From positions 50,481 to 114,480 of the forward strand of contig NHBR02000122.1 in the NCBI GenBank assembly GCA_002167435.2: 64,000 nt of DNA, written 5' to 3'. Every line of letters starts with the position of its first letter. The first letter of the stretch is position 1. Of this stretch, positions 17,525 through 26,431 are shown piece after piece. The position numbers were made by a program, and so were the translations under genes. The notes beneath the pieces are model-generated. The model saw only the letters and a list, made by a program, of their open reading frames with translations, made no database searches and had not been told where the DNA came from. The stretch comes from Allomuricauda sp. TMED12 (GTDB taxonomy: Bacteria > Bacteroidota > Bacteroidia > Flavobacteriales > Flavobacteriaceae).

Positions 17525-18095
17525 CTATTTCTTCTTTTTTATGCTTGGTATCGCTCAAATTACTTTGGCCCAGAACAAATATGAAAGTGAATCAAGAATA
17601 GATCTGGACGAGTTTCCCATCAAGTCTTATTCCCTTATCCAAGACTATTTGAAAGATGCAAAAAGAGTGCGATTTTACCAGGAAACAGACAGCACCAAAA
17701 AAAGTTACGAAGCCAAGTTTAAAAAGGGTCGATTACACTACAGCGTTGAATTCGACAAAGAAGGTGCGCCAGAGGATGTGGAATTCAAAATAAAAGAAAG
17801 GGATATTCCCAATGATACATGGAGTACTATCCAATTTTATTTGAATGAAAACCACGACAAGCACAGGATAAAAAAGATGCAGCAGCAATATCCTGTTCAA
17901 AAAGGACAGTCTACCGAAAAAACGTTGCACAACGCCTTTCAAAATCTTATTCTGCCCGAAGTAAACTATGAGCTGGTATTTTCGGCCAAAGAAAGCTATG
18001 GGTTCCAAGAATATGAAGCCTTGTTTAATTCCGAAGGACAACTCATACTGATCCGTAAATCCTTTCCGCCAAGCTATGACCATGTCCTTTACTAA
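17514..18095 (+). CDS. Secreted hypothetical protein, PepSY-like repeats
   Basis: 193 residues with an N-terminal signal peptide (FNYFFFFMLGIAQITLAQ). Two related segments of beta-strand character (KSYEAKFKKGRLHYSVEFDKEG and FQEYEALFNSEGQLILIRK) recall PepSY-like/BLIP-like repeats. It overlaps tag upstream and the DUF2490 gene downstream (20 bases), so the three are probably cotranscribed. Function unknown. A periplasmic partner of the DUF2490 protein is possible. Confidence 0.7.
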   Translation: MKFNYFFFFMLGIAQITLAQNKYESESRIDLDEFPIKSYSLIQDYLKDAKRVRFYQETDSTKKSYEAKFKKGRLHYSVEFDKEGAPEDVEFKIKERDIPNDTWSTIQFYLNENHDKHRIKKMQQQYPVQKGQSTEKTLHNAFQNLILPEVNYELVFSAKESYGFQEYEALFNSEGQLILIRKSFPPSYDHVLY

Positions 18096-18765
18096 GTGGT
18101 TTTTATTTTTTATTTTCCCAATGCTGATGGGTACCGTTCAAGCCCAAGAAAATTTGACAGGTTATTGGCAACCACAATTAGCGGTGAACTATCAGGTTGC
18201 CGGGTCGTATTTTCATAATTTTTCTGTTGCGAACCGAAACTATATCTATGATGACGAAGAATTCACTCTAAAAGGAAGGCAATTGGACTTGGCTCATTTT
18301 TCCAAGTTAAAAATCCAGGACAACCAGAGTGTTGCACTCGGTGTTCAATACCGTTTCCGCAACAATTTTGAAGACAAGGAGAACGAACTGCGCCTTACCC
18401 AACAATATAACATTACCAATAAGCCCTTTACCATTCGTTATGGTCACCGGGTGCGAACAGAACAACGCATAACCAATTCGATGACAATACACAGGTTTCG
18501 CTACCGATTTGCGGTTGATTTTCCTTTAATTGGAGAAAAACTAGATCCTGGCGAACCCTACTTTATTGGAGCTTTTGAAAATCTTTTGAGTGTGGCAAAA
18601 AATAATGCCCCGCAATACGATACGCGACTTTCTGGCCAAGTGGGTTGGCAACTGAACGATGGCATAAAATTTCAGATGGGAGTGGAATATAGAATAGAGG
18701 ATTACAGCTCTGGTCTACCACAGAATGTTTTGTTTTTATTGACCAGTGCGCAATTGTCCCTGTAA
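18076..18765 (+). CDS. DUF2490 family outer-membrane beta-barrel protein
   Basis: 229 residues: a signal peptide (KWFLFFIFPMLMGTVQAQ), then alternating beta strands ending in a terminal strand with a hydrophobic last residue (VLFLLTSAQLSL). GYWQPQLAVNYQ and FTIRYGHRVRTEQR are typical of DUF2490. The family is predicted to form a small outer-membrane barrel of unknown role. Its last 30 bases overlap the end of the convergent aat gene. Confidence 0.78.
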   Translation: MTMSFTKWFLFFIFPMLMGTVQAQENLTGYWQPQLAVNYQVAGSYFHNFSVANRNYIYDDEEFTLKGRQLDLAHFSKLKIQDNQSVALGVQYRFRNNFEDKENELRLTQQYNITNKPFTIRYGHRVRTEQRITNSMTIHRFRYRFAVDFPLIGEKLDPGEPYFIGAFENLLSVAKNNAPQYDTRLSGQVGWQLNDGIKFQMGVEYRIEDYSSGLPQNVLFLLTSAQLSL

Positions 18766-19410
18766 GATCTTTACAAACTCTTTTCTAGGAATCAATTTGG
18801 CCCCCAAACTCTCCAAGTGGTTGGTATGTACTTGACAATCGATGAGTTCGTATCCTTTTTCGCCTAATTCCTGCGCCATTTTTATAAAAGCAAACTTGGA
18901 TGCATTGGACCTTAAACTGAACATACTTTCCCCGCAGAATACATGACCAAGATCCACCCCGTACAAACCACCAACCAGCTCCCCATCTTCCCAAACCTCG
19001 AACGACTTTGCATATCCTTTTTTATATAGATTCATATAGGCGGTTTTCATTTCAGGGGTAATCCATGTACCGTCCTGTCCTTTCCGATCAATTTGTGCAC
19101 AATAGTCCATAACCGTCTCAAAACAAGTGTTTTGGGTTAGGGTAAATATTCCATCAGTAATCACCTTCCGCATACTTTTGGACACTTTAACCTTTTCCGG
19201 GAAAAGCACCATTCGCGGGTCTGGGGCCCACCAAAGAATAAGAGAATCATTATTGAACCACGGAAAAATTCCATTTTTGTAGGCCAACAACAATCTTTCC
19301 GGGGACAAGTCCCCTCCAACGGCAAGCAACCCGTCCTCACTGGCAGAGTCAACTGGAGGAAACTCCAACCTTTTGCTCAAAAAATGTAAGGGAGTATTTT
19401 CCACAAGCAA
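18736..19410 (-). CDS. aat: Leucyl/phenylalanyl-tRNA--protein transferase
   Basis: 224 residues. Hallmarks are GLLAVGGDLSPERLLLAYKNGIFPW near residues 26-50, WWAPDPRMVLFP, and GGLYGVDLGHVFCGESMFS. The enzyme adds Leu or Phe to proteins with N-terminal Arg or Lys, marking them for ClpAP (N-degron pathway). It stands alone and its end overlaps the convergent DUF2490 gene by 30 bases. Confidence 0.95.
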   Translation of the reverse strand: MLVENTPLHFLSKRLEFPPVDSASEDGLLAVGGDLSPERLLLAYKNGIFPWFNNDSLILWWAPDPRMVLFPEKVKVSKSMRKVITDGIFTLTQNTCFETVMDYCAQIDRKGQDGTWITPEMKTAYMNLYKKGYAKSFEVWEDGELVGGLYGVDLGHVFCGESMFSLRSNASKFAFIKMAQELGEKGYELIDCQVHTNHLESLGAKLIPRKEFVKILQGQLRTGQ

Positions 19411-19442
19411 TTTTTCCTAAAAATACAAATCGGCCTAAAAAA

Positions 19443-19475
19443 AAGAAAATCCGAACCCAAAGCCCAGATTTTCAC
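19443..19475 (-). terminator. Terminator after the DUF3127 gene
   Basis: On the minus strand AATCTGGGC-loop-GGGTTCGGATT (with G-U pairs) is followed by CTTTTTTTT. It lies between the DUF3127 stop at 19500 and the aat start at 19410. Confidence 0.55.
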
Positions 19476-19499
19476 AATTGATTCTATTAAAAAACCTTT

Positions 19500-19877
19500 T
19501 TAGAAAGGCAAGTCGTCATGGTCTTCCTCATTCAGATCGTCCGCTGGCTCAAAAGCTTCCATTGGAGGAACGGGAGGCATATTGTCCGAACCTTGTTCTT
19601 GTTGTAGATTTTCAATTCGCCACCCTTGAATGGAGTTGAAATACTTGGTCTCTCCTTGAGGGTTCACCCACTCCCTACCTCTTAGGTTTATACTGATTTT
19701 AACCATTTGCCCAACACTATAATTGTTTAGCAAATCACACTTGTCCTGAACAAACTCAACCAATATATGTTGTGGATATTGCTCTTCCGTAGTCACGACC
19801 ACTTCTCTTTTTCTGAAACCATTGTTACCATATGTTTTGGTTTCATCTATCATTTTGATTCTTCCCTGAACTTCCAT
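19500..19877 (-). CDS. DUF3127 protein with SSB-like acidic tip
   Basis: 125 residues matching DUF3127 (MEVQGRIKMIDETKTYGNNGF, then KREVVVTTEEQYPQ). The strand-rich core looks like an OB-fold. The last 30 residues are acidic and disordered and end EEDHDDLPF, nearly the same as the tip of the SSB protein encoded at 44112-44567 (EEDDDLPF). In SSB that tip recruits replication and repair proteins. A role in DNA metabolism, perhaps as a second ssDNA-binding or competitor protein, is therefore inferred. Monocistronic. Confidence 0.85.
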   Translation of the reverse strand: MEVQGRIKMIDETKTYGNNGFRKREVVVTTEEQYPQHILVEFVQDKCDLLNNYSVGQMVKISINLRGREWVNPQGETKYFNSIQGWRIENLQQEQGSDNMPPVPPMEAFEPADDLNEEDHDDLPF

Positions 19878-19998
19878 GCAATGTTAATTTTTGTTGAAAA
19901 CTCAAAAGTACATAAAATGAATTCCAATGGCAGACGTTATTTTAACGAACTATCAACATGTTTTCCATTTACTATCTTTAAAAAGAAATTGACTTCCA

Positions 19999-21150
19999 AT
20001 GAACTTTAGCCCCAAAAGGAAAACCTCCAACATTATAATGCTGATCTCGGCATTTATTATTGTGAGCCTAATTTTGTGGAACACCAATAGTTTTTTTAGA
20101 AAATTTAAAGAGGAAGAGCGTTTAAAAATGGAAATTTGGGCCACGGCCCAATTGGAACTCATCCAATCCTCTGTAGATCAAGAACTGGGAAACCTTACCC
20201 TTAAAGTGTTGGGAAACAACACCTCCACCCCAATGATTTTGATGAACGAAGAGGGTTCCTACAAAACACACAATATACCAGAGGACAAAATAACGGACAG
20301 TGTGTATATCCGAAAAAAGATTGCACAGTTCATAAATGAAAATGAGCCCATACAGATTATTCAAGAGGATGAATTGTTGGAAACGCTGTATTATGGCAAC
20401 TCGGAAGTCTTGAACAAGTTAAAGTACTATCCACTGGCCCTGTTGTTGATCATTTTCTTGTTCGGTGCAGTCATCTTCTTTTTCTTTAGAACCAACAAAG
20501 CTTCGGAACAGAACAAACTTTGGGCAGGAATGGCAAAGGAAACCGCTCATCAAATCGGGACACCACTTACCTCACTGTTGGGTTGGAACGAACTCTTAAA
20601 ATCGGAGGACATCAACCCGGAAGTAACACAAGAAATTGCAAAGGATATTGACCGCTTGGAGACCATTACGGAACGTTTTTCCAAAATTGGGTCTGTTCCG
20701 GAATTAAGAGAGCACAATATTGTTGCGGAAACCAAAAAAGCTTATGATTATCTAAAACAGCGTAGTTCAAAGCTTGTCCACTTTTCTTTTAGCTCCAATG
20801 TAGATGAGGCCCTTGTTTTAATGAATCCCCCCCTTTACAACTGGAGTATTGAAAATCTTGTTAAAAATGGTATCGATGCCATGAAAGGAAAAGGAAACAT
20901 AACCATTCAAATTGAAAAAAAGGGACAAACCATCAACATTTTGGTTTCAGATACCGGCCATGGCATCCCAAAAAGCGACTTTCATAACATTTTTAACCCT
21001 GGGGTTACTTCCAAACAAAGAGGCTGGGGATTAGGACTTTCGTTGGTAAAAAGAATTGTTGAGGAGTATCATAAAGGAAAAATTAAAGTATTTTCGTCCA
21101 GTAAAGAAGGAACTATCATGCAAATTTCCCTACGAGCAAATGAAAATTGA
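19999..21150 (+). CDS. Membrane sensor histidine kinase
   Basis: 383 residues. Two membrane segments (about 12-31 and 150-168) flank a periplasmic sensor of about 115 residues. The H-box is MAKETAHQIGTPLTSLLGW, the N-box NLVKNGIDAMKG, and the G-boxes DTGHGIPKSD and RGWGLGLSLVKRI. No response regulator lies beside it; the next gene, 3 bases away, is a small zinc-ribbon membrane protein. The signal and partner are unknown. Confidence 0.92.
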   Translation: MNFSPKRKTSNIIMLISAFIIVSLILWNTNSFFRKFKEEERLKMEIWATAQLELIQSSVDQELGNLTLKVLGNNTSTPMILMNEEGSYKTHNIPEDKITDSVYIRKKIAQFINENEPIQIIQEDELLETLYYGNSEVLNKLKYYPLALLLIIFLFGAVIFFFFRTNKASEQNKLWAGMAKETAHQIGTPLTSLLGWNELLKSEDINPEVTQEIAKDIDRLETITERFSKIGSVPELREHNIVAETKKAYDYLKQRSSKLVHFSFSSNVDEALVLMNPPLYNWSIENLVKNGIDAMKGKGNITIQIEKKGQTINILVSDTGHGIPKSDFHNIFNPGVTSKQRGWGLGLSLVKRIVEEYHKGKIKVFSSSKEGTIMQISLRANEN

Positions 21151-21153
21151 ACT

Positions 21154-21504
21154 ATGGCCAAGGAAAAACAACTTGTAATACAAGAAGCTGATATCACCAA
21201 CAACTGCCCCGAATGTTTTAATCAGGAACTTAAGATTACATTTTACCAAAAACACACTTTTAATGCACTCTACCACAGGACCACAGGTGTTGTGACTCAT
21301 GAAATCAAATGCAAGAAGTGTAACTCGATTATTTATCCCGTAAATTGGACCCCAGATATTGAGCGGGTTTTTGATTATTATAATAAACTGGTTAAACCAG
21401 ACAGACCGGCCGTGCGGTTTACCATGATGTTTTTTGTTATTTTGGTATTGATGCTGTGCTTGGTAGCAGCTGGAGTTTATTTTTACCTAGAAGGTCTTAA
21501 TTAA
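21154..21504 (+). CDS. Zinc-ribbon membrane protein
   Basis: 116 residues. Two CxxC pairs (NCPECFN at about 17-22 and KCKKCNS near 53-58) look like a zinc ribbon, followed by one C-terminal membrane helix (MMFFVILVLMLCLVAAGVYFYL). It starts 3 bases after the histidine kinase, so it is cotranscribed and might modulate it. The 3' end overlaps the convergent HIT gene by 8 bases. No named family recognised. Confidence 0.7.
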   Translation: MAKEKQLVIQEADITNNCPECFNQELKITFYQKHTFNALYHRTTGVVTHEIKCKKCNSIIYPVNWTPDIERVFDYYNKLVKPDRPAVRFTMMFFVILVLMLCLVAAGVYFYLEGLN

Positions 21505-21889
21505 GAAAAGACCGGATTTCCGTTGCAACACTTTCAAATTCTTTGGCAGTAAGACTCTCTTTGTGTTGAAAAGTGGCATTCGCCATACTTTGGAGTGGAA
21601 TGAGGTGTACGTGCACATGGGGCACTTCTAAACCAATAACGGACATTCCCACACGTTTGCAGGGCACCGCTTTTTCAATGGCAAGCCCCACCTTTCTTGA
21701 AAAAGCCATAAGCTTCATGTAGGATTCCTCATCAAGGTCCATAATCTTGTCGACCTCTTTTTTCGGAACACACAACGTATGCCCTTTGGAGTTTGGGTTG
21801 ATGTCCAAAAATGCGTAATTGTCATCATCCTCCGCAATTTTATAGGAAGGTATTTCCCCATTAATGATTTTTGTGAAGATACTGGCCAT
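21497..21889 (-). CDS. HIT family nucleotide hydrolase
   Basis: 130 residues. The histidine triad is HVHVHLIPL near residues 95-103, and FLDINPNSKGHTLCVPK is the usual upstream segment. Family members hydrolyse nucleotide phosphoramidates or dinucleoside polyphosphates. It lies downstream of greA on the same strand, a common pairing in flavobacteria, though a terminator at 21913-21934 separates them. Confidence 0.93.
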   Translation of the reverse strand: MASIFTKIINGEIPSYKIAEDDDNYAFLDINPNSKGHTLCVPKKEVDKIMDLDEESYMKLMAFSRKVGLAIEKAVPCKRVGMSVIGLEVPHVHVHLIPLQSMANATFQHKESLTAKEFESVATEIRSFLN

Positions 21890-21912
21890 TCTGATTCCAT
21901 TTTAAAATAAAA

Positions 21913-21934
21913 AATCCCGTTTTACAACGGGATT
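21913..21934 (-). terminator. Terminator between greA and the HIT gene
   Basis: Minus strand AATCCCGT-TGTAAA-ACGGGATT followed by TTTTTATTTT. It could be partly read through, since the HIT gene begins about 25 bases beyond. Confidence 0.7.
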
Positions 21935-21957
21935 AAATATAACCAATTTTGTTGCTG

Positions 21958-22434
21958 TTACTCTCGAGTAATCTCTAAAATCTCAAATTTCAAGGTTCCA
22001 TTGGGCACCTTGATCTCTGCTACATCACCAACTTTTTTTCCCAACAATCCTTTTCCTATAGGTGATGTTACCGAAATTTTACCTGTTTTTAAATCCGCTT
22101 CGCTCTCTGCAACCAAGGTATACTTCATTTCCATGCCATTGGCCTGATTTTTAAGCTTAACGGTAGAAAGGACCAAAATTTTGGAGGTATCCAATTGTGA
22201 TTCATCTATCAAACGGGCATTGGCCAAGGTTTCTTCCATTTTGGAAATTTTCATTTCCAAAAGACCCTGGGCTTCTTTTGCAGCATCATATTCTGCGTTC
22301 TCGGAAAGATCTCCTTTGTCTCTAGCCTCCGCAATAGCTTGTGAGGCTTTGGGACGCTCTACATCTTTCAAGTAATTCAACTCGTCCCTCAATTTCTTTA
22401 ATCCTTCGGGTGTATAGTATGAAACGTTGCTCAT
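21958..22434 (-). CDS. greA: Transcription elongation factor GreA
   Basis: 158 residues, the standard length. The N-terminal coiled coil carries the catalytic acidic tip (DLSENAEYDAAKE near residues 41-53), followed by the FKBP-like C-terminal domain (SPIGKGLLGKKVGDVAEI). GreA stimulates transcript cleavage by backtracked RNA polymerase. The ATG at 22434 (MSNVSYYTPEGL) was chosen; the frame runs 30 codons further upstream without similarity. A TATATTTG box on the minus strand at 22574-22567 may be its promoter. Confidence 0.96.
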   Translation of the reverse strand: MSNVSYYTPEGLKKLRDELNYLKDVERPKASQAIAEARDKGDLSENAEYDAAKEAQGLLEMKISKMEETLANARLIDESQLDTSKILVLSTVKLKNQANGMEMKYTLVAESEADLKTGKISVTSPIGKGLLGKKVGDVAEIKVPNGTLKFEILEITRE

Positions 22435-22622
22435 ATCGTTAATTTTTAATGCAAAGAGGCATCGAAGAAAATCAAAAAATTTCCCCAATGGTCTCCTTTC
22501 TTTACAAATACAAAAAATCCTCAACTATACCCATGACCTGCATGGTATTTTTGCGAGGATTTAACGCAAATATAGACAATTTTTGCTCAACTTTGTTTCA
22601 GAACCGTTTTCAAACATTGACT

Positions 22623-23057
22623 ATGAAGCATTTCTGGACCATTGTTCTTATGGCAATTGTTTTATCCTGTAGCTCGGACACATCCAACCGAAATCCATAC
22701 CTACAAGAGGTGCGGTTTCGCTTTGAAATTAACTTGAATCTACCACTTTATAATGAACTTCAGTTTACTGGAAACGCAGTCTTTGTTGACAACAATGGTG
22801 TGGGCACAAGAGGTGCGTTTGTCATCAATACAGGGTCCGGTTTTATGGCATGGGAAGCGAGTTGCCCCAACCATGTACCCAATGAATGCTCCACTATGAC
22901 GATAGACGGGCAAAATGTGGTTTGTAGTTGCGAAGGATATACCTACAGTCTATTTACAGGACAGCAACTTGACAGGCCAGATGATGGAAACCGATATCAC
23001 GACCTCCTGTTTTACAGTGCGGTACAAGGCGGGAATACGGTAGTAATTTCCAACTGA
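22623..23057 (+). CDS. Rieske-fold-like lipoprotein lacking full cluster ligands
   Basis: 144 residues with a lipoprotein signal (IVLMAIVLSCSS, lipidation Cys at about 16). The C-terminal half has the layout of a Rieske domain, ASCPNH ... VVCSCEGYTYSLFTG. The first pair has Cys and His, but the second motif reads CSCEGY where a Rieske centre needs CxxH. It may therefore hold no [2Fe-2S] cluster, or a modified one. The ATG at 22623 starts the signal peptide. It is divergent from greA and convergent with the oxidoreductase gene. Confidence 0.65.
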   Translation: MKHFWTIVLMAIVLSCSSDTSNRNPYLQEVRFRFEINLNLPLYNELQFTGNAVFVDNNGVGTRGAFVINTGSGFMAWEASCPNHVPNECSTMTIDGQNVVCSCEGYTYSLFTGQQLDRPDDGNRYHDLLFYSAVQGGNTVVISN

Positions 23058-23063
23058 TCGGCT

Positions 23064-24065
23064 TCAGCTTCTTTCTAAAATTTTCTCCATCACCCAACTG
23101 GTATGCAGACTGGTCTTTCCCGTTGATGGATGTTTGGACTCCTGCAAAAGATAATTTTTGATATTCTCCACATGAAATTCCTGGATATGCGCTGGATGTG
23201 GAATTTCAAGCACTTGCAGTCCCGATGCATTTTCAAGTTCAATGGGAGCCTCGTCCAAAACAGCAAAGCGAATGCTACCCATGGAGCCGAAAATTTCGAC
23301 TTTGTCCGTTCGGTGATACGTTCCGAAATTCCAACTGCCTGTGCCCGTAATGCCATTCTCGTGTATCCAATTTGCAGCTACTGCATCAAAAGCGGAATAT
23401 AAGTCAAGTTGATTGGTTCCCAAACCGTTGGCATTTTTGATATTTCCCAAAAGAAATACAAACAAATCCAAGCCATGACTGGCCAAATCATCAAAATATC
23501 CACCTCTGGCTATGGTTGCATCGGTACGCCAATTGTATTTTTTGCTCAAATCAATCTCGTTGGGCGCTTTGGTCTTTTGCCAATGGATATGTCGGACTTC
23601 ACCTATCAAACCATTATCCAGCCAGTGTTTAATCTTTAGAAAACGGGGCAAGGAGCGACGATAGTACGCTATAAAAAGTGGAATATTCTTAGCCTGAAAG
23701 GCTTCATAAATAACCAAACTATCCTCATAGGTTGGAGCCATCGGCTTTTCCACACAACAAACTTTGCCCGCTGCGGCTACTTTTAACGCATAAAATTTAT
23801 GTGTATCAGGTGGTGTGGCCACATAAACAGCATCAATATTCGGATTATTGATAATCTCATCTGCATTGGTGGTCCATTTTGGAATATGATGTCTTTTGGC
23901 ATAGTCCTCAGCTTTTTGTGCATCACGCCTCATCACCATGTCGACTCTAAAGCCAGTAGTGCTTTTATAAGCGGGAACGCTTTTCTTTTCTGCAACGCTA
24001 CCGCAGCCAATTACTCCCCATCGAAGGGGTGCTTCTTCCGAAAAATGAAAACGGGATTCTGTCAT
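23064..24065 (-). CDS. Gfo/Idh/MocA family oxidoreductase
   Basis: 333 residues. The Rossmann motif is WGVIGCGSVAEKKSVPAY near the N-terminus, and the dinucleotide/substrate motif is CVEKPMAPT. Family members are NAD(P)-dependent dehydrogenases of sugars, inositols and related compounds. The start at 24065 (MTESRFHFSEEAPLRWG) was preferred to one 20 codons upstream. It lies downstream of the riboswitch-controlled TonB receptor with a gap of 108 bases and may or may not be cotranscribed. Substrate unknown. Confidence 0.88.
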   Translation of the reverse strand: MTESRFHFSEEAPLRWGVIGCGSVAEKKSVPAYKSTTGFRVDMVMRRDAQKAEDYAKRHHIPKWTTNADEIINNPNIDAVYVATPPDTHKFYALKVAAAGKVCCVEKPMAPTYEDSLVIYEAFQAKNIPLFIAYYRRSLPRFLKIKHWLDNGLIGEVRHIHWQKTKAPNEIDLSKKYNWRTDATIARGGYFDDLASHGLDLFVFLLGNIKNANGLGTNQLDLYSAFDAVAANWIHENGITGTGSWNFGTYHRTDKVEIFGSMGSIRFAVLDEAPIELENASGLQVLEIPHPAHIQEFHVENIKNYLLQESKHPSTGKTSLHTSWVMEKILERS

Positions 24066-24173
24066 TGGGTTAAAATTACAGAATCCCGTTAAAGAAATTG
24101 AGCTAAAACACAGGTCTCGATACACAATCCCTTCTGGATTTTACTCGAACTGACTCCTTTTTAACTTAACTTC

Positions 24174-26345
24174 TTAAAAATTGACTGTTGCCCCCACGAG
24201 GAAATTGACACCAGCTTGTGGGTAATATCCAGCACCTTCAATAGTAGTGATGATGCCAGGGTTGGAATAATCATCGTCAAAAGTGTAGAAATAACCGTTG
24301 GAGACAATGTCGGCATCAAAAATATTATTCACCAAACCAGATAGCACAATACTTTTTACAAATGAATTGGTATTGATGGTGTATTGAATATTAAAATCCG
24401 TCTGCGTGTAACTGTCCAAAACAGAACCTTCAGAATCGATATTCCCCATGTACTGCTTGCCTACAAATTTGGACAACAAGGAAACCTGAAAGTCATCATT
24501 AGGTTGATAGGAGATAATATTTCCTGCAATTAATTTTGGTGAATAGGCAATATTGGTATTTCCCAAATTTTGAAGCGCTCCATCACGCTCAAAAAAGAAA
24601 TCAATATTTCTATTGTCGCTCAGAGCAATATTTGGCCTCCAGTTAAATGAGTTGGATAATCTAACATTCGCATCGATTTCCAAACCTAAACGGTAACTGT
24701 CCCCAACATTGGACCTAAGAGGAGCTCCAACATCGTTCAACTCACCTGTCAACACCAACTGATCTTTATATCGCATGTAATATACATTAGTATTCAATTG
24801 AAAACTTGGTGAAACATATCTCCAACCGAGCTCAAAATCGTTGAGTTTTTCCGGTTTTGGACTTCCACTTTCGTAGTCGTTACGGTTTGGTTCCCTATTG
24901 GCCCTTGCGTAAGAAAGATAGAAATTGTTGTTACGGTTTAAATCGAATGTAATACCGGCCTTTGGATTGAAAAAGTTGAAGGAGTCATCTACCAGACCCG
25001 TATCATCACCATTGGCTTGGTAGGTTACTCCGCGGTATTGCACATCACCGAACAAAGACCATTGATCGGTTAGCTTATAATTGGCTTTAGTGTATATATT
25101 GAAATCGGTTTTGGTGGAATTGTCGTCGTAATACCTGTCACGAATTTCGCTGTTGCTGGCATATTCGGCCCATATAATTTCACCAAAGTGATCTCCTTTG
25201 TATTCATTATAACCACCTCCCATGATCAACTCCAGATTATCGTTGCTGTAGGTTGCGGAAAATATGGTTCCATAAAAGTCATTGTCCAACCATCTGCGAC
25301 GAATCAAATCCGTATTTTCTACTAAATCACCGTTTACCGTAATCGGCTCCAATCCGTAGGTTGCAAAGTCATCGTTCTCCCTGTATTGTTCAAAAAAACC
25401 TCGGCCACGAGTATAGTGTACTGCTAAGTGGGTATCCCAAGCAGAATTCCAAGTTTCATACCAGTGCAATTGAAAGTGGTCTTGCTTGTAATCATCGACT
25501 TCGTTATTGTAAAATTGAGTGTTACCATTGTTATCGGTATATGCTCCAGCAGAATTGTAGGTACGATCATTTTCCAACTGATCCGCTGTTATACCATTCC
25601 AAGCTTGATAGGTAACTTCATGACCTCCAAAAAGCAAGGCTTTGATCAAAGTATTGTCATCATTATAAACTCCTTGAAGAAAATAGCCATCCAATTCCGA
25701 AGCTGCACGGTCTACGTATCCATCTGAGGTAACTCGTGACAACCTTCCCGAAAATTCAAAATGATCGTTCATTAATCCTGTACTGAACTTCACATTGTTC
25801 CTTAGGGTGCTAAAGCTCCCCACAGAGGATGAAATTCTTGCATACGCTTCTTCTGAAAAAGCATCGGTGAGCATATTCAAACTCGCTCCGAAAGCACCAG
25901 CTCCATTTGTGGATGTGCCCACACCACGTTGCAATTGCAAACTTTGGGTGGAAGAAGCAAAATCGGGCATATTCACCCAAAAGGTCCCCTGCGATTCGGC
26001 ATCGTTGTACGGAACTCCATTAATGGTAACGTTCACTCTAGTAGCATCGCTTCCGCGAACCCGGATACTGGTATAGCCCACACCTGCTCCAGCATCTGAG
26101 GTGGTGACCACGGCCGGCATAAAGTTCATTAATATGGGAATGTCCTGTCCCAAATTGCGAGGTGCCAGTTCCACTTTGTCCAAATCGGAAAAAGTAATGG
26201 GAAACTCCTTGGTCACCCTTACAGCTTGGACCAATACTTCGTCCAAGACCACTTTTTTTCCTTCCAGTGAATCGATTTGTTCTTCTTGTGCACTTATGGA
26301 AAGTGCCAGCCCGAAAAGGGCCAATGTTGTGAATAAAGTTTTCAT
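24174..26345 (-). CDS. TonB-dependent receptor, probable thiamin(phosphate) uptake
   Basis: 723 residues with a signal peptide (LFTTLALFGLALSISAQ), a plug domain (ADVTRVNVTI-type sequence near SIRVRGSDATRVNVTINGVP, 20 residues at about 95) and a 22-strand barrel ending in VGATVNF. It is preceded by a TPP riboswitch at 26432-26526. Rodionov and colleagues described TPP-riboswitch-controlled outer-membrane receptors (omr1) as thiamin transporters, so this is inferred to import thiamin or its phosphates with TonB energy. Its start codon is buried in a hairpin, consistent with translational control. The stop is followed by the Gfo/Idh gene. Confidence 0.88.
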   Translation of the reverse strand: MKTLFTTLALFGLALSISAQEEQIDSLEGKKVVLDEVLVQAVRVTKEFPITFSDLDKVELAPRNLGQDIPILMNFMPAVVTTSDAGAGVGYTSIRVRGSDATRVNVTINGVPYNDAESQGTFWVNMPDFASSTQSLQLQRGVGTSTNGAGAFGASLNMLTDAFSEEAYARISSSVGSFSTLRNNVKFSTGLMNDHFEFSGRLSRVTSDGYVDRAASELDGYFLQGVYNDDNTLIKALLFGGHEVTYQAWNGITADQLENDRTYNSAGAYTDNNGNTQFYNNEVDDYKQDHFQLHWYETWNSAWDTHLAVHYTRGRGFFEQYRENDDFATYGLEPITVNGDLVENTDLIRRRWLDNDFYGTIFSATYSNDNLELIMGGGYNEYKGDHFGEIIWAEYASNSEIRDRYYDDNSTKTDFNIYTKANYKLTDQWSLFGDVQYRGVTYQANGDDTGLVDDSFNFFNPKAGITFDLNRNNNFYLSYARANREPNRNDYESGSPKPEKLNDFELGWRYVSPSFQLNTNVYYMRYKDQLVLTGELNDVGAPLRSNVGDSYRLGLEIDANVRLSNSFNWRPNIALSDNRNIDFFFERDGALQNLGNTNIAYSPKLIAGNIISYQPNDDFQVSLLSKFVGKQYMGNIDSEGSVLDSYTQTDFNIQYTINTNSFVKSIVLSGLVNNIFDADIVSNGYFYTFDDDYSNPGIITTIEGAGYYPQAGVNFLVGATVNF

Positions 26346-26373
26346 TCGTAAAAATGTTACGAATAAAAGGGGT
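26344..26373 (-). promoter_or_regulatory. Riboswitch expression platform with masked start codon
   Basis: ATTCGTAA-loop-TTACGAAT forms an 8-bp hairpin (26344-26364) that includes the A and U of the receptor start codon. Just upstream in the RNA, ACCCCUUU (26373-26366) is a perfect complement of AAAGGGGU in the aptamer 5' strand (26515-26508). The two structures could exchange on ligand binding. Confidence 0.5.
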
Positions 26374-26431
26374 CATTATTCTTAGTTAGTAATTGATTTT
26401 TGTTTCTAAAAGAAACACAGAAATTCCAAGA

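Noticed and set aside
22435..22524. Upstream 30-codon extension of greA
   Set aside because: GreA similarity begins at MSNVSYYTPEG; the extension is not conserved in length or content and lies in the divergent promoter region.
22900..22990. Annotation of the lipoprotein as a functional Rieske [2Fe-2S] protein
   Set aside because: The second motif lacks the required His, so cluster binding cannot be claimed from sequence.
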